From CAVVJA01 sp963801715 (lineage in GTDB: Bacteria; Actinomycetota; Actinomycetes; Mycobacteriales; Jatrophihabitantaceae), in contig CAWDGB010000020.1 in the NCBI GenBank assembly GCA_963801715.1, positions 62,001 through 126,000 of the forward strand: a stretch of 64,000 bases of DNA, read 5' to 3'. Numbering within the stretch: the first letter of the stretch is position 1; every line of letters begins with the position of its first letter. Below are positions 45,167-54,368 of the stretch, in pieces. The notes beneath the pieces were generated by a model. The model was not told where the DNA came from. It was given only the letters and a program-made list of their open reading frames with translations, and did no database searches. Position numbers and translations under genes: made by a program.

Positions 45167-45253
45167 TGTGGGTAGCGCAGGAGTTTAGCGCGCCTCTTGA
45201 CAATGGGAAGATATCGGACAATCGCCGGCAGTTGGCGTGGGTGGCAGGCTGGC

Positions 45254-45270
45254 GTTCGCTTCGAGCGGAC
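45254..45270 (+). promoter_or_regulatory. ClgR-like operator upstream of clpC
   Basis: GTTCGCTTCGAGCGGAC is a near-palindrome matching the known ClgR consensus core CGCyNaNrGCG with one mismatch at the centre. ClgR activates clp genes in Streptomyces, Corynebacterium and Mycobacterium. The position, about 140 bases before the clpC ATG, fits. Inference from motif similarity. Confidence 0.5.
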
Positions 45271-45410
45271 GAGCTAGCGGCATCGAAAATCGTGTTGGAA
45301 CGTTGACAGGATAGACGCTCGGTCCTGCCATATTTGTGACCGGGCGCGTTACACGCCGGCGCTACAGTCGATGGTGGCACCGTCACTACGGCGCGGGAAG
45401 GAGCTGGAAC

Positions 45411-47915
45411 ATGTTTGAGAGGTTCACCGACCGCGCACGTCGGGTTGTCGTCCTGGCCCAGGAAGAGGCCCGGATGCTCAACCACAACTACATCGGGACC
45501 GAGCACATCCTGCTGGGCTTGATTCACGAGGGCGAGGGCGTTGCCGCCAAGGCCTTGGAGTCCCTCGGGATCTCGTTGGACGCGGTGCGCCAGCAGGTCG
45601 AGGAGATCATCGGCCAGGGTCAGCAGGCGCCGAGTGGGCACATCCCGTTCACTCCGCGCGCAAAGAAGGTTCTTGAGCTATCGCTCCGAGAGGCGCTGCA
45701 GCTCGGCCACAACTACATCGGGACGGAGCACATCCTGCTCGGCCTCATCCGCGAGGGTGAGGGCGTTGCCGCGCAGGTTCTGGTCAAGCTGGGCGCTGAC
45801 CTGAACAAGGTGCGCCAGCAGGTCATCCAGCTGCTCAACGGCTACCAGAGCAAGGAGCCGGCCGGCACGGCCGCCGAGTCCACACCGTCCACGTCGCTGG
45901 TGCTCGACCAGTTCGGGCGCAACCTGACCCAGGCCGCCCGCGAGGGCAAGCTGGACCCCGTCATCGGCCGCGAGAAAGAGATCGAGCGCCTTATGCAGGT
46001 GCTCTCTCGCCGAACCAAGAACAACCCGGTCCTGATCGGCGAGCCCGGCGTCGGTAAGACGGCCGTCGTCGAGGGACTGGCGCAGGCCATCGTCAAGGGT
46101 GAGGTGCCCGAGACGCTCAAGGACAAGCACCTGTACACCCTCGACCTCGGATCGCTGGTGGCCGGCAGTCGTTACCGCGGCGACTTCGAAGAGCGCCTGA
46201 AGAAGGTGCTGAAGGAGATTCGCACGCGCGGCGACATCATCATGTTCATCGACGAGATCCACACGCTGGTCGGAGCCGGTGCGGCCGAAGGGGCAATCGA
46301 CGCGGCGTCGATCCTCAAGCCGATGCTCGCGCGCGGTGAACTGCAGACGATCGGTGCGACGACGCTCGATGAGTACCGCAAGTACTTGGAGAAGGACGCC
46401 GCGCTGGAACGGCGATTCCAACCGGTGCAGGTGGGCGAGCCGACCGTTGCGCACACCATCGAGATCCTCAAGGGACTGCGCGACCGGTACGAGGCGCACC
46501 ACCGAGTGTCGATCACCGATGCGGCCCTGGTGGCCGCAGCCGGCTTGGCCGACCGCTATATCTCTGACCGGTTCCTGCCGGACAAGGCGATCGACCTGAT
46601 CGACGAGGCCGGATCGCGCATGCGCATTCGCCGCATGACGGCGCCGCCGGACCTTCGTGAGTTCGACGAGCGCATCGCCGAAGTGCGCCGCGAGAAGGAG
46701 TCGTCGATCGACGCGCAGGACTTCGAGAAGGCCGCCTCTCTTCGGGACCGCGAGAAGACGTTGCTCGCGGAGAAGGCCCAACGCGAGCACGAGTGGAAGG
46801 CGGGCGACCTGGACGTTGTGGCCGAGGTCGACGACGAGCAGATTGCCGAGGTCCTTGCGACCTGGACGGGCATCCCGGTGTTCAAGCTCACCGAGGAGGA
46901 GACGGCCCGCCTGCTGCGCATGGAGGACGAGCTGCACAAGCGCGTCATCGGGCAACAGCCGGCCGTGCAGGCGGTCTCGCAGGCAATCCGGCGGACCCGT
47001 GCTGGCCTGAAGGACCCGAAGCGCCCTGGCGGATCGTTCATCTTCGCCGGTCCGTCCGGGGTCGGGAAGACAGAGCTGTCGAAGGCACTCGCCGAGTTCC
47101 TGTTCGGCGACGCGGACGCGCTGATCCAGCTGGACATGTCCGAGTTCCACGACCGGTACACCGTGTCCCGGCTGGTCGGTGCCCCTCCGGGTTACGTGGG
47201 CTACGACGAGGGCGGCCAGCTGACCGAGAAGGTCCGGCGCAAGCCGTTCAGCGTCGTGCTCTTCGACGAGGTCGAGAAGGCCCACCCGGACGTGTTCAAC
47301 ACGCTGTTGCAGGTGCTGGAAGACGGCCGGCTCACCGACGGACAGGGCCGCATCGTGGACTTCAAGAACACCGTGCTGATCCTGACCACGAACCTCGGCA
47401 CGCGCGACGCCTCGAAGGCGATCGCGAAGCTCGGATTCGCCGCGGCGAATGACACCGCCGGCGACTACGAGCGGATGAAGCAGAAGGTGACAGACGAGCT
47501 CAAGCAGCATTTCCGGCCGGAGTTCCTCAACCGAATCGACGACACCATCGTCTTCCATCCGTTGAGTCAGGAGGAGATCGTCCAGATCGTCGACCTGATG
47601 ACCGGTCGTCTCGACGTGCAGCTGCGCAGCAAGGACATGGGCCTCGAGCTGACCCCGGCCGCGAAGTCCCTGCTCGCGGAGAAGGGCTACGACAAGGCGC
47701 TGGGCGCGCGGCCGTTGCGCCGGACGATTCAGCGCGAGATCGAGGACGCCCTGTCCGAGAAGATCCTTTTCGGCGAGCTGGTCGCCGGGCAGATCGTCGT
47801 CGTGGACGTCGCGCCCGGAGAAGACGGGAAGCCGACGTTCACCTTCCGTGGCGAGAGCAAGGCGGCTCCGGTGCCTGATCTCGCTCCGGTCGGCGAAGGC
47901 GGCGCGACCGAGTAG
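45411..47915 (+). CDS. clpC: ClpC ATPase, subunit of the Clp protease
   Basis: Unfoldase that feeds ClpP. 834 residues from the ATG at 45411, with GGAAGGAG seven bases ahead. It has two Clp_N repeats (MFERFTDRARRVVVLAQEEA; VLELSLREALQLGHNYIGTE), AAA1 with GEPGVGKTAVVEGLA, a UVR/coiled middle region (DFEKAASLRDREKTL), AAA2 with GPSGVGKTELSKALAEFL and the C-terminal D2-small domain. Probably essential, as in relatives. A ClgR-like box precedes it. Confidence 0.97.
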   Translation: MFERFTDRARRVVVLAQEEARMLNHNYIGTEHILLGLIHEGEGVAAKALESLGISLDAVRQQVEEIIGQGQQAPSGHIPFTPRAKKVLELSLREALQLGHNYIGTEHILLGLIREGEGVAAQVLVKLGADLNKVRQQVIQLLNGYQSKEPAGTAAESTPSTSLVLDQFGRNLTQAAREGKLDPVIGREKEIERLMQVLSRRTKNNPVLIGEPGVGKTAVVEGLAQAIVKGEVPETLKDKHLYTLDLGSLVAGSRYRGDFEERLKKVLKEIRTRGDIIMFIDEIHTLVGAGAAEGAIDAASILKPMLARGELQTIGATTLDEYRKYLEKDAALERRFQPVQVGEPTVAHTIEILKGLRDRYEAHHRVSITDAALVAAAGLADRYISDRFLPDKAIDLIDEAGSRMRIRRMTAPPDLREFDERIAEVRREKESSIDAQDFEKAASLRDREKTLLAEKAQREHEWKAGDLDVVAEVDDEQIAEVLATWTGIPVFKLTEEETARLLRMEDELHKRVIGQQPAVQAVSQAIRRTRAGLKDPKRPGGSFIFAGPSGVGKTELSKALAEFLFGDADALIQLDMSEFHDRYTVSRLVGAPPGYVGYDEGGQLTEKVRRKPFSVVLFDEVEKAHPDVFNTLLQVLEDGRLTDGQGRIVDFKNTVLILTTNLGTRDASKAIAKLGFAAANDTAGDYERMKQKVTDELKQHFRPEFLNRIDDTIVFHPLSQEEIVQIVDLMTGRLDVQLRSKDMGLELTPAAKSLLAEKGYDKALGARPLRRTIQREIEDALSEKILFGELVAGQIVVVDVAPGEDGKPTFTFRGESKAAPVPDLAPVGEGGATE

Positions 47916-47935
47916 CTCGTCGAGCCGGCTCCACG

Positions 47936-47969
47936 CGGCCTCGGATCCGTTGTGACGGGTCCGAGGCCG
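47936..47969. terminator. Strong hairpin between convergent clpC and GNAT genes
   Basis: CGGCCTCGGA (47936-47945) pairs perfectly with TCCGAGGCCG (47960-47969); an inner CCGT/ACGG adds four pairs around a TGTG loop. It lies 20 bases beyond the clpC stop, as expected for a terminator serving both convergent genes, although no T-run follows. Confidence 0.6.
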
Positions 47970-47994
47970 ATCCATCTACCGTTCGAGGTGGTGG
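47937..47994. repeat. About 57-bp direct repeat, copy 1 (intergenic)
   Basis: From GGCCTCGGATCCGTT through TTCGAGGTGGTG this stretch matches 48078-48134 at most positions. Copy 2 is the 3' end of the GNAT gene, so this copy looks like a duplicated gene end that now forms the terminator hairpin. Confidence 0.6.
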
Positions 47995-48071
47995 TCGATT
48001 CGCCGCGGCGCAGTAGGTTTCGCACAAGAGGGCACGTCGGCGAAGGCGACGACAACCAACCAGGGCAGTAG

Positions 48072-48683
48072 CTAGCTGGCCTCGGATCCGTTACGAGGGT
48101 CCCAGGCCGAGTCATCCTCCTTCGAGGTGGTGCCCCATTCATCCTCGAGCAGCGCGTAGTCCAGCTCGTCGGTCCACTCACCCTTGAACCACTCGTTACG
48201 CACCAGGTAGGCCTCCTGGCGCATGCCCAGTCGCCGGGCCAGCCGGGCCGACGCCTCGTTCCGGGCGTCGATCCGGGCAACGACTCGGTGCAGCCCCAGA
48301 TCGTCGAACGCCAGACCGAGCAACCTGCGGACCGCTTCGGAGGCATAGCCGTGGCCGCCGAACTCTGGGTTGAGAACGTATCCGACCTCGCCACCTCGAT
48401 GTTCGCGGCTGTGCCAGAACAACACGACGTCTCCCACAAGCTCGCCGGTGGCCGTGACCTCGACGCCCAGAGTCAAGCTCTGCCCGGCATCGTTCAGCGA
48501 CGTCCGGGCCCAGACGGTCCCCAGCCGTTCAGCGATGACGGCGGTGTCCATCGGCTTGAACGGTACGTACCGGCAGACGTCCGGTCGGCTGCGATAGGCC
48601 AACAACGCGTTCGTATCCGCCGCGGACAGCGGACGAAGACTCAATCGACGAGACCGCACCGGGTATCTGGGCGCCAGTTCCAT
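48072..48683 (-). CDS. GNAT-family acetyltransferase (RimJ-like)
   Basis: 203 residues similar to ribosomal-protein-Ala acetyltransferases: RYPVRSRRLSLRPLSAADTNAL at the start, then GEVGYVLNPEFGGHGYASEAVRRLLGLAFDDLGLHRVVARIDARNEASARLARRLGM containing the acetyl-CoA loop. The last residues (WDPRNGSEAS) are encoded by the second copy of the 57-bp repeat. Acceptor unknown. Confidence 0.9.
   Translation of the reverse strand: MELAPRYPVRSRRLSLRPLSAADTNALLAYRSRPDVCRYVPFKPMDTAVIAERLGTVWARTSLNDAGQSLTLGVEVTATGELVGDVVLFWHSREHRGGEVGYVLNPEFGGHGYASEAVRRLLGLAFDDLGLHRVVARIDARNEASARLARRLGMRQEAYLVRNEWFKGEWTDELDYALLEDEWGTTSKEDDSAWDPRNGSEAS
48078..48134. repeat. About 57-bp direct repeat, copy 2 (in GNAT 3' end)
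   Basis: Same elements as copy 1 at 47937-47994: GGCCTCGGATCCGTT, a GGTCC...AGGCCGA block and TTCGAGGTGGTG. It also folds into a weaker hairpin. Confidence 0.6.
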
Positions 48684-48702
48684 CCGGTCATGCTCTCAAC
48701 CG

Positions 48703-49605
48703 CTAGCCCGGTAAGGCATATCGACCGTCGGGCTGCGGATCCACCAGGCCGTCCACGACGAGCGTGTCGAGTGCGCGCTCGCGCTGCAGCGGATCAGGCC
48801 AGACGACATCGAGCGCGGCCCGGTCGACAGGATCGTCAGCGCCGCGAAGCACGTCGAGCAGCAGACCGCGAACCTGGCGGTCGGTGCCGGCGAAGCGCTG
48901 TGCCCTCGTCGCACGTCCGGCATGCGCCGGCGCGCCGGCCGCCCGCCAGGCGCAGCTAGCTGCGAGCGGACACGATACGCAGCACGGGTTGCGGGCCGTG
49001 CATACCAGCGCGCCCAGTTCCATCAGCGCGACGCTGAGCCGCGCCGCCGCCTCCGCTTCAGCGGGCAGTAACGCCAGGACCTCGGCCTGCTCGCGGCCCG
49101 GCGCCGCCGGGGCGGCTTGGGCCTGACCCCGAATCGCTCGCGCGATCAGGCGGCGCACGTTGGTGTCGACCACGGGGTGACGCTGGCGATAGGCGAACGC
49201 TGCCACCGCGCGGGCCGTATAGCTGCCCACGCCGGGCAACGTAAGTAGCGCATCGACATCGGCCGGAACCTCACCTCCGAATCGCTCGGTCAGCACGACA
49301 GCGCATTCCCACAGCCGCAGGGCCCGCCGCGGGTAACCCAGCTTTCCCCACATCCGCACTGCGTCCCCGGGTCCAGCGCGGCCCAGATCCGCGGGCGTCG
49401 GCCAGCGGGTCAGCCAGGTGCGATACACCGGCTCGACCCGGGCCACCGGCGTCTGCTGCAGCATGATCTCGCTGACCAGAACCGCCCACGGGGTGGCGCC
49501 CGCCGCGCGCCACGGTAGATCACGGGCAGACCGGCGGTACCACTCGAGTACCGAGGACGCCAGCTCCACGCGTCCAGCGTGCCAGACCGGAAATTTGCCG
49601 GACAT
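48703..49605 (-). CDS. mutY: A/G-specific adenine glycosylase MutY
   Basis: Base-excision repair of adenine opposite 8-oxoguanine. 300 residues: VLVSEIMLQQTPVARVEPVY with the catalytic Glu, helix-hairpin-helix LLTLPGVGSYTARAVAAFAY, VVDTNVRRLIAR with the catalytic Asp, and a [4Fe-4S] site CTARNPCCVSCPLAASC. Short for MutY because the C-terminal NUDIX-like domain is missing, as in several actinobacterial homologs. Confidence 0.93.
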   Translation of the reverse strand: MSGKFPVWHAGRVELASSVLEWYRRSARDLPWRAAGATPWAVLVSEIMLQQTPVARVEPVYRTWLTRWPTPADLGRAGPGDAVRMWGKLGYPRRALRLWECAVVLTERFGGEVPADVDALLTLPGVGSYTARAVAAFAYRQRHPVVDTNVRRLIARAIRGQAQAAPAAPGREQAEVLALLPAEAEAAARLSVALMELGALVCTARNPCCVSCPLAASCAWRAAGAPAHAGRATRAQRFAGTDRQVRGLLLDVLRGADDPVDRAALDVVWPDPLQRERALDTLVVDGLVDPQPDGRYALPG

Positions 49606-49658
49606 ATCCGCGCGGTGCCACCATCGCGCGCCCGCGCGGAGTTACCGTCCAGGACACC

Positions 49659-50276
49659 ATGATGCACCCGGTCGGCAGCAAGCCACCCGGCGTCTACTGG
49701 CGGCGCCGGGCGGTCCTGCTGATTACCGTCATTCTCCTAGTGATCTCGTTGTACGTCCTGTTCGGCCGCGGTTCCGGCCGCCCCGGAGCGTCCGCTCTTG
49801 CCCCCACGAGCACGCCATCGACGAGCGCGGCTAACCGTCCCGCGTCGCTGACGGCTGCTCGGACGGCATCGCCGAGCAATTCCGCGTCGAACGGCTGTCC
49901 CCCGGGCACGCTGAAGTTGGCGGCGACCACAGCCGCGCCCAGTTTCAAGCTGGGCAGTCAGCCAGTGCTTGCCCTGCAAGTGACGAACACCGGCAGGAAC
50001 TCGTGCGTCGCCGACCTCTCGGACACCCAGATCGAACTACTCGTTTACAACGGTGAATCCCGGGTCTGGGGCAGCCATGATTGCCAGGTCGAGCCGGGTA
50101 CCCAGCGCATGACGTTGAACCCACGCCAGGCGGTCCGGCGATCGATCACCTGGACCGGGTTGTCCTCCCAGCCGCAATGCGCGGGCACCCGCCAGCTGGT
50201 CGGAGCGGGGACCTACACACTGCACGCCAAGTTGTCCAGCGCCGAGGGCACGACTACGACGTTCAGCCTGACCTGA
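49659..50276 (+). CDS. Membrane-anchored secreted protein, DUF4232-like
   Basis: 205 residues: a basic start, a hydrophobic anchor (AVLLITVILLVISLYVLFG), a Ser/Thr/Pro linker and a beta-rich extracellular domain with Cys pairs (NGCPPGTL, NSCVADL, SHDCQVEP, PQCAGTRQ) and LALQVTNTGRNSC. The fold resembles DUF4232 domains of actinobacterial lipoproteins. It lies divergent from mutY. Function unknown. Confidence 0.75.
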   Translation: MMHPVGSKPPGVYWRRRAVLLITVILLVISLYVLFGRGSGRPGASALAPTSTPSTSAANRPASLTAARTASPSNSASNGCPPGTLKLAATTAAPSFKLGSQPVLALQVTNTGRNSCVADLSDTQIELLVYNGESRVWGSHDCQVEPGTQRMTLNPRQAVRRSITWTGLSSQPQCAGTRQLVGAGTYTLHAKLSSAEGTTTTFSLT

Positions 50277-50288
50277 CGTCCTCGCCCA

Positions 50289-51374
50289 TCACGGGTACCG
50301 ATCGATTATTGATGCATCCGCGAGCCGGGAGATGGCTTCTCGCACCGACCTCGCCCGCGCCTCCCCCAGACCGTCGATCGCCTCGAGTTCCTCGACGCTC
50401 GCCGCCAAGAGCTTCTGCAGACCGCCGAACTGCTCGACCACGCGATCCAACAGGGGCTCGGGCAGCCGGGGTACACGGGACAGCAGCCGGTAGCCCCGGG
50501 GACTGGTCGCTGCGTCGAGGGATTCCGGTGTTCCACCGAAGCCCAGGGTTCGAGTCACGGCGGTGAGGTCGAGCAGATCGGTTGCAGACAGTTCCGCCAG
50601 TTCGACCATCACCGATTCGGAACTGCGCTCCCGGCGTCCCACGGGCGGGTAATCCCGCGCGATCAGCTGCCGGTCCGTGTCAACGCCGGCCAGCAGCTCG
50701 TCCAGCTGCAACGCCAGCAACCGCCCGTCGGTACCGAGCTCGACTACATAGCCGACGATCTCGTCGGCGATGCGGCGGACCATCTCCAGCCGCTGCAGCA
50801 CGATCGTGGCGTCCCGGACCGTGACCAGATCCTCGATCTCCAGGGCTGAGAGGGTATTGGATACCTCGTCCAGGCGAGCCTTGTACCGCTCCAGGGTGGC
50901 GATGCCCTGGTTGGCGCGAGACAGCAGCTCACTCGAGCTCTCCAGCACATGCCGCCGCGTGCCCAGGTACAGGCTGATGATGCGCATCGACTGGGATACC
51001 GAGATCACCGGGTAACCGGTTTGTACCGCCACCCGCTGGGCCGTCCGGTGTCTGGTGCCGGATTCCTCGGTCGGCACCGCAGGGTCGGGCATGAGGTGTG
51101 TGGCCGCCCGGAGAATCCGCGTGCCGTCGGAGGAGAGCACCACCGCGCCGTCCATCTTGGCGAGTTCCCGCAGGCGAGTGGCCGACGTTTCGACGGACAG
51201 CGGGAATCCGCCGGTGCACAGGGATTCGACCGTGGGATCCCAACCGAGGACGATCAGCGCCCCGGTATTGCCGCGCAGGATGCGCTCGAGTCCGTCCCGC
51301 AACCAAGTCCCCGGTGCGACCGTTGCCAGAACAGCCCGCAGCGCCACTTCGCGTTCAGTGGTCGGCACGGTCAC
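50289..51374 (-). CDS. disA: DNA integrity scanning diadenylate cyclase DisA
   Basis: Makes c-di-AMP and scans DNA junctions. 361 residues: N-terminal DAC domain with DGAVVLSSDGTRILRAATHL and SGTRHRTAQRVAVQTGYPVISVSQ, a middle helical region, and a C-terminal helix-hairpin-helix (QFGGLQKLLAASVEELEAIDGLGEARAR). It sits directly after radA on the same strand, a conserved pairing linked to DNA repair. Confidence 0.95.
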   Translation of the reverse strand: MTVPTTEREVALRAVLATVAPGTWLRDGLERILRGNTGALIVLGWDPTVESLCTGGFPLSVETSATRLRELAKMDGAVVLSSDGTRILRAATHLMPDPAVPTEESGTRHRTAQRVAVQTGYPVISVSQSMRIISLYLGTRRHVLESSSELLSRANQGIATLERYKARLDEVSNTLSALEIEDLVTVRDATIVLQRLEMVRRIADEIVGYVVELGTDGRLLALQLDELLAGVDTDRQLIARDYPPVGRRERSSESVMVELAELSATDLLDLTAVTRTLGFGGTPESLDAATSPRGYRLLSRVPRLPEPLLDRVVEQFGGLQKLLAASVEELEAIDGLGEARARSVREAISRLADASIIDRYP

Positions 51375-51449
51375 CTCCGCGACGTCGCTACCCGGATCAG
51401 TCTAGGGCCAACGCCTTGGTCACCATGCGTAGCCGAGGTGGCCAGCACG

Positions 51450-52934
51450 TCACCGGCGCTTGGACGCGGCGCTCCGGCGGCGGGGCGCACCCGCATCCGC
51501 CGACGGATCCGGGGGCCGGCGGGGCGGCCGGAGCGGGTCAGGCGCGGGGACCAGGCCAGCCAGTGCACCGGCGGCCGAGAGCGCGGCTTCAATTGTCGCT
51601 ACCGGACGCGTGACCATATCGGTCGTCAGTCGATTGTGGTGTCCCGTCGGAACCAGTGCCGTCGTCATGCCGAGCCGAGCGGCCTCGGCTAGGCGCCGGT
51701 CTAGGCCGGGCACGCTGCGGACGTCTCCGGAGAGGGACACCTCGCCGATGGCGCACACCGTTGGCGGTAACGCAGTACCTCGCAGTGCCGACGCAAGCGC
51801 CAGCGCGATCGCGAGATCAGCGGCTGGCTCCGTGGCGGCAATGCCACCCACGGTCGCCGCGTAGATCTCCTGATCGGCCATGGGCAGCCGCGCGTGGCGC
51901 GTGAGCACCGCGAGCAGCATGGCGACCCGGCCGGCATCCAGACCCGATACTGCCCGCCGCATCGAACCGCCGCCGAATCCGCGGGTAGCAAGGGCCTGGA
52001 TCTCGGTGACCATCGGCCGACGACCTTGCTGCGTCACCGCGACGCATGTGCCGGGAACCGCGGCGCCGCGGTCGGACAGGAACAGTCCGGACGGATCCTC
52101 CAGCCCGACGATGCCACCCTCGCGCATCTCGAAGCAGCCGACCTCGTCCGCGGCGCCATAGCGATTCTTGGCGGCTCTAATAAGGCGCAGCGCCGAATGC
52201 CGCTCACCCTCGAAGTGCAGCACGACATCGACCAGATGCTCGAGCACCCGAGGCCCCGCGATGGAGCCGTCCTTCGTGACATGTCCGACGAGGACAGTGG
52301 CGATTTCCCGCTCCTTTGCGAGCGCAATCACCGCCGACGTCACCGCGCGGATCTGGGTTACCGCGCCGGCCGAGCTGTCGACGCCGTGACTGGTGATCGT
52401 TTGCACGGAGTCGACGACGAGTAAGCCGGGCACAACCCGATCGACATGCGTCAGCAGCGCGCTCAGATCGTTCTCGGCGGCCACGAACAGGGCGGGATGC
52501 ACCGTGCCGGTGCGTTCCCCCCGCAGTCGAACCTGGGCGGGCGATTCTTCACCGGTGACGATCAGCGCAGGCCGACCGCCTCGGGCAGCGTAGCGGCCGG
52601 CAACGTCGAGTAGCAGGGTCGACTTGCCGACACCCGGCTCGCCCGCCAGGAGTACCACCGATCCCGGCACCAAGCCGCCGCCGAGCACCCGGTCAAGCTC
52701 CCCGATGCCGGTGGGTTGGGCCCGTGCCCGTTCCGGGTCGTGCTCGCCGATCGGCCGGGCCGGACTGCTGACTGGTCCTGGACGCACCGACCGCACGGCT
52801 GCTGCGGCGCCACCTTCGATCAGCGTGCCCCACGCCTGACATTCCGAGCAGCGCCCGACCCAGCGAATTGCCGTCGCACCGCACTCGGCACAGCGGAAGG
52901 TTGACGCGGGAGGGCGAGTCGCAGCTCGAGTCAC
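51450..52934 (-). CDS. radA: DNA repair protein RadA
   Basis: 494 residues: zinc finger CAECGATAIRWVGRCSECQAW, Walker A LLAGEPGVGKSTLLLD, the RadA-specific KNRYGAADEVGCFEM, and a C-terminal Lon-like domain (LPPTVCAIGEVSLSGDVRSV). It promotes branch migration in recombination. The C-terminal tail is Arg/Pro/Asp-rich. Neighbour of disA. Confidence 0.95.
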   Translation of the reverse strand: MTRAATRPPASTFRCAECGATAIRWVGRCSECQAWGTLIEGGAAAAVRSVRPGPVSSPARPIGEHDPERARAQPTGIGELDRVLGGGLVPGSVVLLAGEPGVGKSTLLLDVAGRYAARGGRPALIVTGEESPAQVRLRGERTGTVHPALFVAAENDLSALLTHVDRVVPGLLVVDSVQTITSHGVDSSAGAVTQIRAVTSAVIALAKEREIATVLVGHVTKDGSIAGPRVLEHLVDVVLHFEGERHSALRLIRAAKNRYGAADEVGCFEMREGGIVGLEDPSGLFLSDRGAAVPGTCVAVTQQGRRPMVTEIQALATRGFGGGSMRRAVSGLDAGRVAMLLAVLTRHARLPMADQEIYAATVGGIAATEPAADLAIALALASALRGTALPPTVCAIGEVSLSGDVRSVPGLDRRLAEAARLGMTTALVPTGHHNRLTTDMVTRPVATIEAALSAAGALAGLVPAPDPLRPPRRPPDPSADAGAPRRRSAASKRR

Positions 52935-52996
52935 GCAGGCACCGTAAGTGCAAGGTCCGACAGATTTGGCCGCTTATCCCCAGCAGCGAACTTGGC

Positions 52997-53575
52997 TCAG
53001 CCTTCGGTCGGCGTCGCGTTGATGATCGGCGGACTTGACGGCGGGCTAGTCAGGCGGACCGGCACGTTGGTGGTCACCGATCCGGCCTTCGCGAACAGGA
53101 ACGTGACCGAGATCGTTTGGGCCGGGAACAAGTTCTCGGTCAACCCGGTGAGCACGACCTGCGGGTTACCTGGGTCAAACCCGACGCTCACCGACTCGTC
53201 GCCGGGCACGTCTATGGATTGTGCTTGCTGCGCGCTGGAGGCCGCGGACGCCTCGACGCCGCCCTGGGCGAGGACTTGCACCGAGGCGGACCGATCGGTC
53301 GATACCTTGACGAGCTGGTCCGGCGTCGCGCTGTTGTTGATCAGATACATCTGCAGCGGCGCCGAGCTGCCTTCAGCCCAGCTCCGGTCGGTGGGCGCTG
53401 CCACGGCAATGGCACGCAAGTCCATAGTGCTGACGGTGGCCAATGCCCCGTCGACAACCGGCACGATCTCCGCCGTACTCGTGACCTGACCGGCCGCGCA
53501 TCCGGCCAGCAGCACCCCGATCCCACCCGCGACGAGCACGGCCCGCAGGCCGCGCGTCCTAGGCTGTGCACTCAC
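52997..53575 (-). CDS. Lipoprotein similar to LpqE
   Basis: 192 residues from the GTG at 53575, preceded by GGAG seven bases upstream; the longer frame lacks a good ribosome site. Signal peptide and lipobox VLLAGCAAG give a lipid-anchored protein, followed by beta-sandwich sequence (MYLINNSATPDQLVKVSTD). In Mycobacterium tuberculosis lpqE sits between radA and carD exactly as here, which supports the match. Its role is unclear. Confidence 0.8.
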   Translation of the reverse strand: MSAQPRTRGLRAVLVAGGIGVLLAGCAAGQVTSTAEIVPVVDGALATVSTMDLRAIAVAAPTDRSWAEGSSAPLQMYLINNSATPDQLVKVSTDRSASVQVLAQGGVEASAASSAQQAQSIDVPGDESVSVGFDPGNPQVVLTGLTENLFPAQTISVTFLFAKAGSVTTNVPVRLTSPPSSPPIINATPTEG

Positions 53576-53856
53576 GGCTCGACTCCTCGCGGTCGGTTCG
53601 CGGTGACTCTCGGGCGGTTGCAGTTCGCGCGCGTCGGCCTGCACCGGCGAACAGCGACCGCAGCCCAGCGTAGCGATCGAGAATCCGGCTGCAGAAGCGG
53701 GCCACGCCGGGCGCGACGTAGTCCTGTGTGCTAGCTATCTGGTGGTCCGACCAGGCTCGTAGCGCGAGCCTATTCAGCCTCGCATAAGCCACATTCCTCA
53801 ATCCTGGGTGATCTAGGTCGTGTTACCCTGGAAGAAGTGGAAAGGGGCCCGCACAC

Positions 53857-54348
53857 ATGACGTTTCAGGTCGGCGAGACCGTGGTTTACCCCCATCATGG
53901 GGCGGCCAAGATCGAAGCAATCGAGAAGCGCACCATCAAGGGCGAGCAGAAGACATACCTAGTTTTGAAGGTCGCACAAGGCGATCTCACCGTCTTGGTA
54001 CCCGCTGATAACGCCGAGATTGTTGGTGTTCGTGACGTTGTCGGACAAGAGGGGCTTGACCGCGTCTTCGAGGTGCTCCGCGCGCCGCACACCGAGGAGC
54101 CGACGAACTGGTCGCGACGCTACAAGGCGAACGGCGAGAAGCTGGCGTCGGGCGACGTTAACAAGGTCGCCGAGGTTGTGCGCGACCTATGGCGCCGGGA
54201 CAAGGACCGGGGCTTGTCGGCCGGGGAGAAGCGGATGCTCGCGAAGGCTCGCCAGATTCTCGTCAGCGAGCTGGCTCTTGCCGAAGGCACCAACGAAGAC
54301 AAGGCCGAAATCGTCCTGGACGAGGTACTGGCCGAAGCGGTCGCATAA
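53857..54348 (+). CDS. carD: CarD/CdnL transcription factor
   Basis: RNA-polymerase-binding factor that stabilises open complexes, mostly at rRNA promoters. 163 residues: RID domain FQVGETVVYPHHGAAKIEAI with QKTYLVLKV, then the helical C-terminal domain with the wedge Trp (PTNWSRRYKANGEKL). GAAAGGGG upstream. Followed by ispD and ispF. Confidence 0.95.
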   Translation: MTFQVGETVVYPHHGAAKIEAIEKRTIKGEQKTYLVLKVAQGDLTVLVPADNAEIVGVRDVVGQEGLDRVFEVLRAPHTEEPTNWSRRYKANGEKLASGDVNKVAEVVRDLWRRDKDRGLSAGEKRMLAKARQILVSELALAEGTNEDKAEIVLDEVLAEAVA

Positions 54349-54368
54349 CGCTCGGCTCGTCGATACCG

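Larger units (their letters stand above)
45025..45410. other. Gene-free interval between lsr2 and clpC
   Basis: 386 bases with no convincing gene. It contains the hairpin terminator at 45134-45166 and a ClgR-like palindrome at 45254-45270 ahead of clpC. The rest (for example TTGACA at 45197 and at 45303) may hold clpC promoters, but I see no well-spaced -10 partner. Confidence 0.5.

Noticed and set aside
45197..45222. TTGACA at 45197 as a clpC promoter
   Set aside because: No TATAAT-like hexamer at 16-19 bases downstream; kept only as a remark in the interval entry.
45678..47975. A 765-codon minus-strand frame across clpC
   Set aside because: Shadow of ClpC in another frame; composition is Arg/Leu/Asp-biased and no motif is present.
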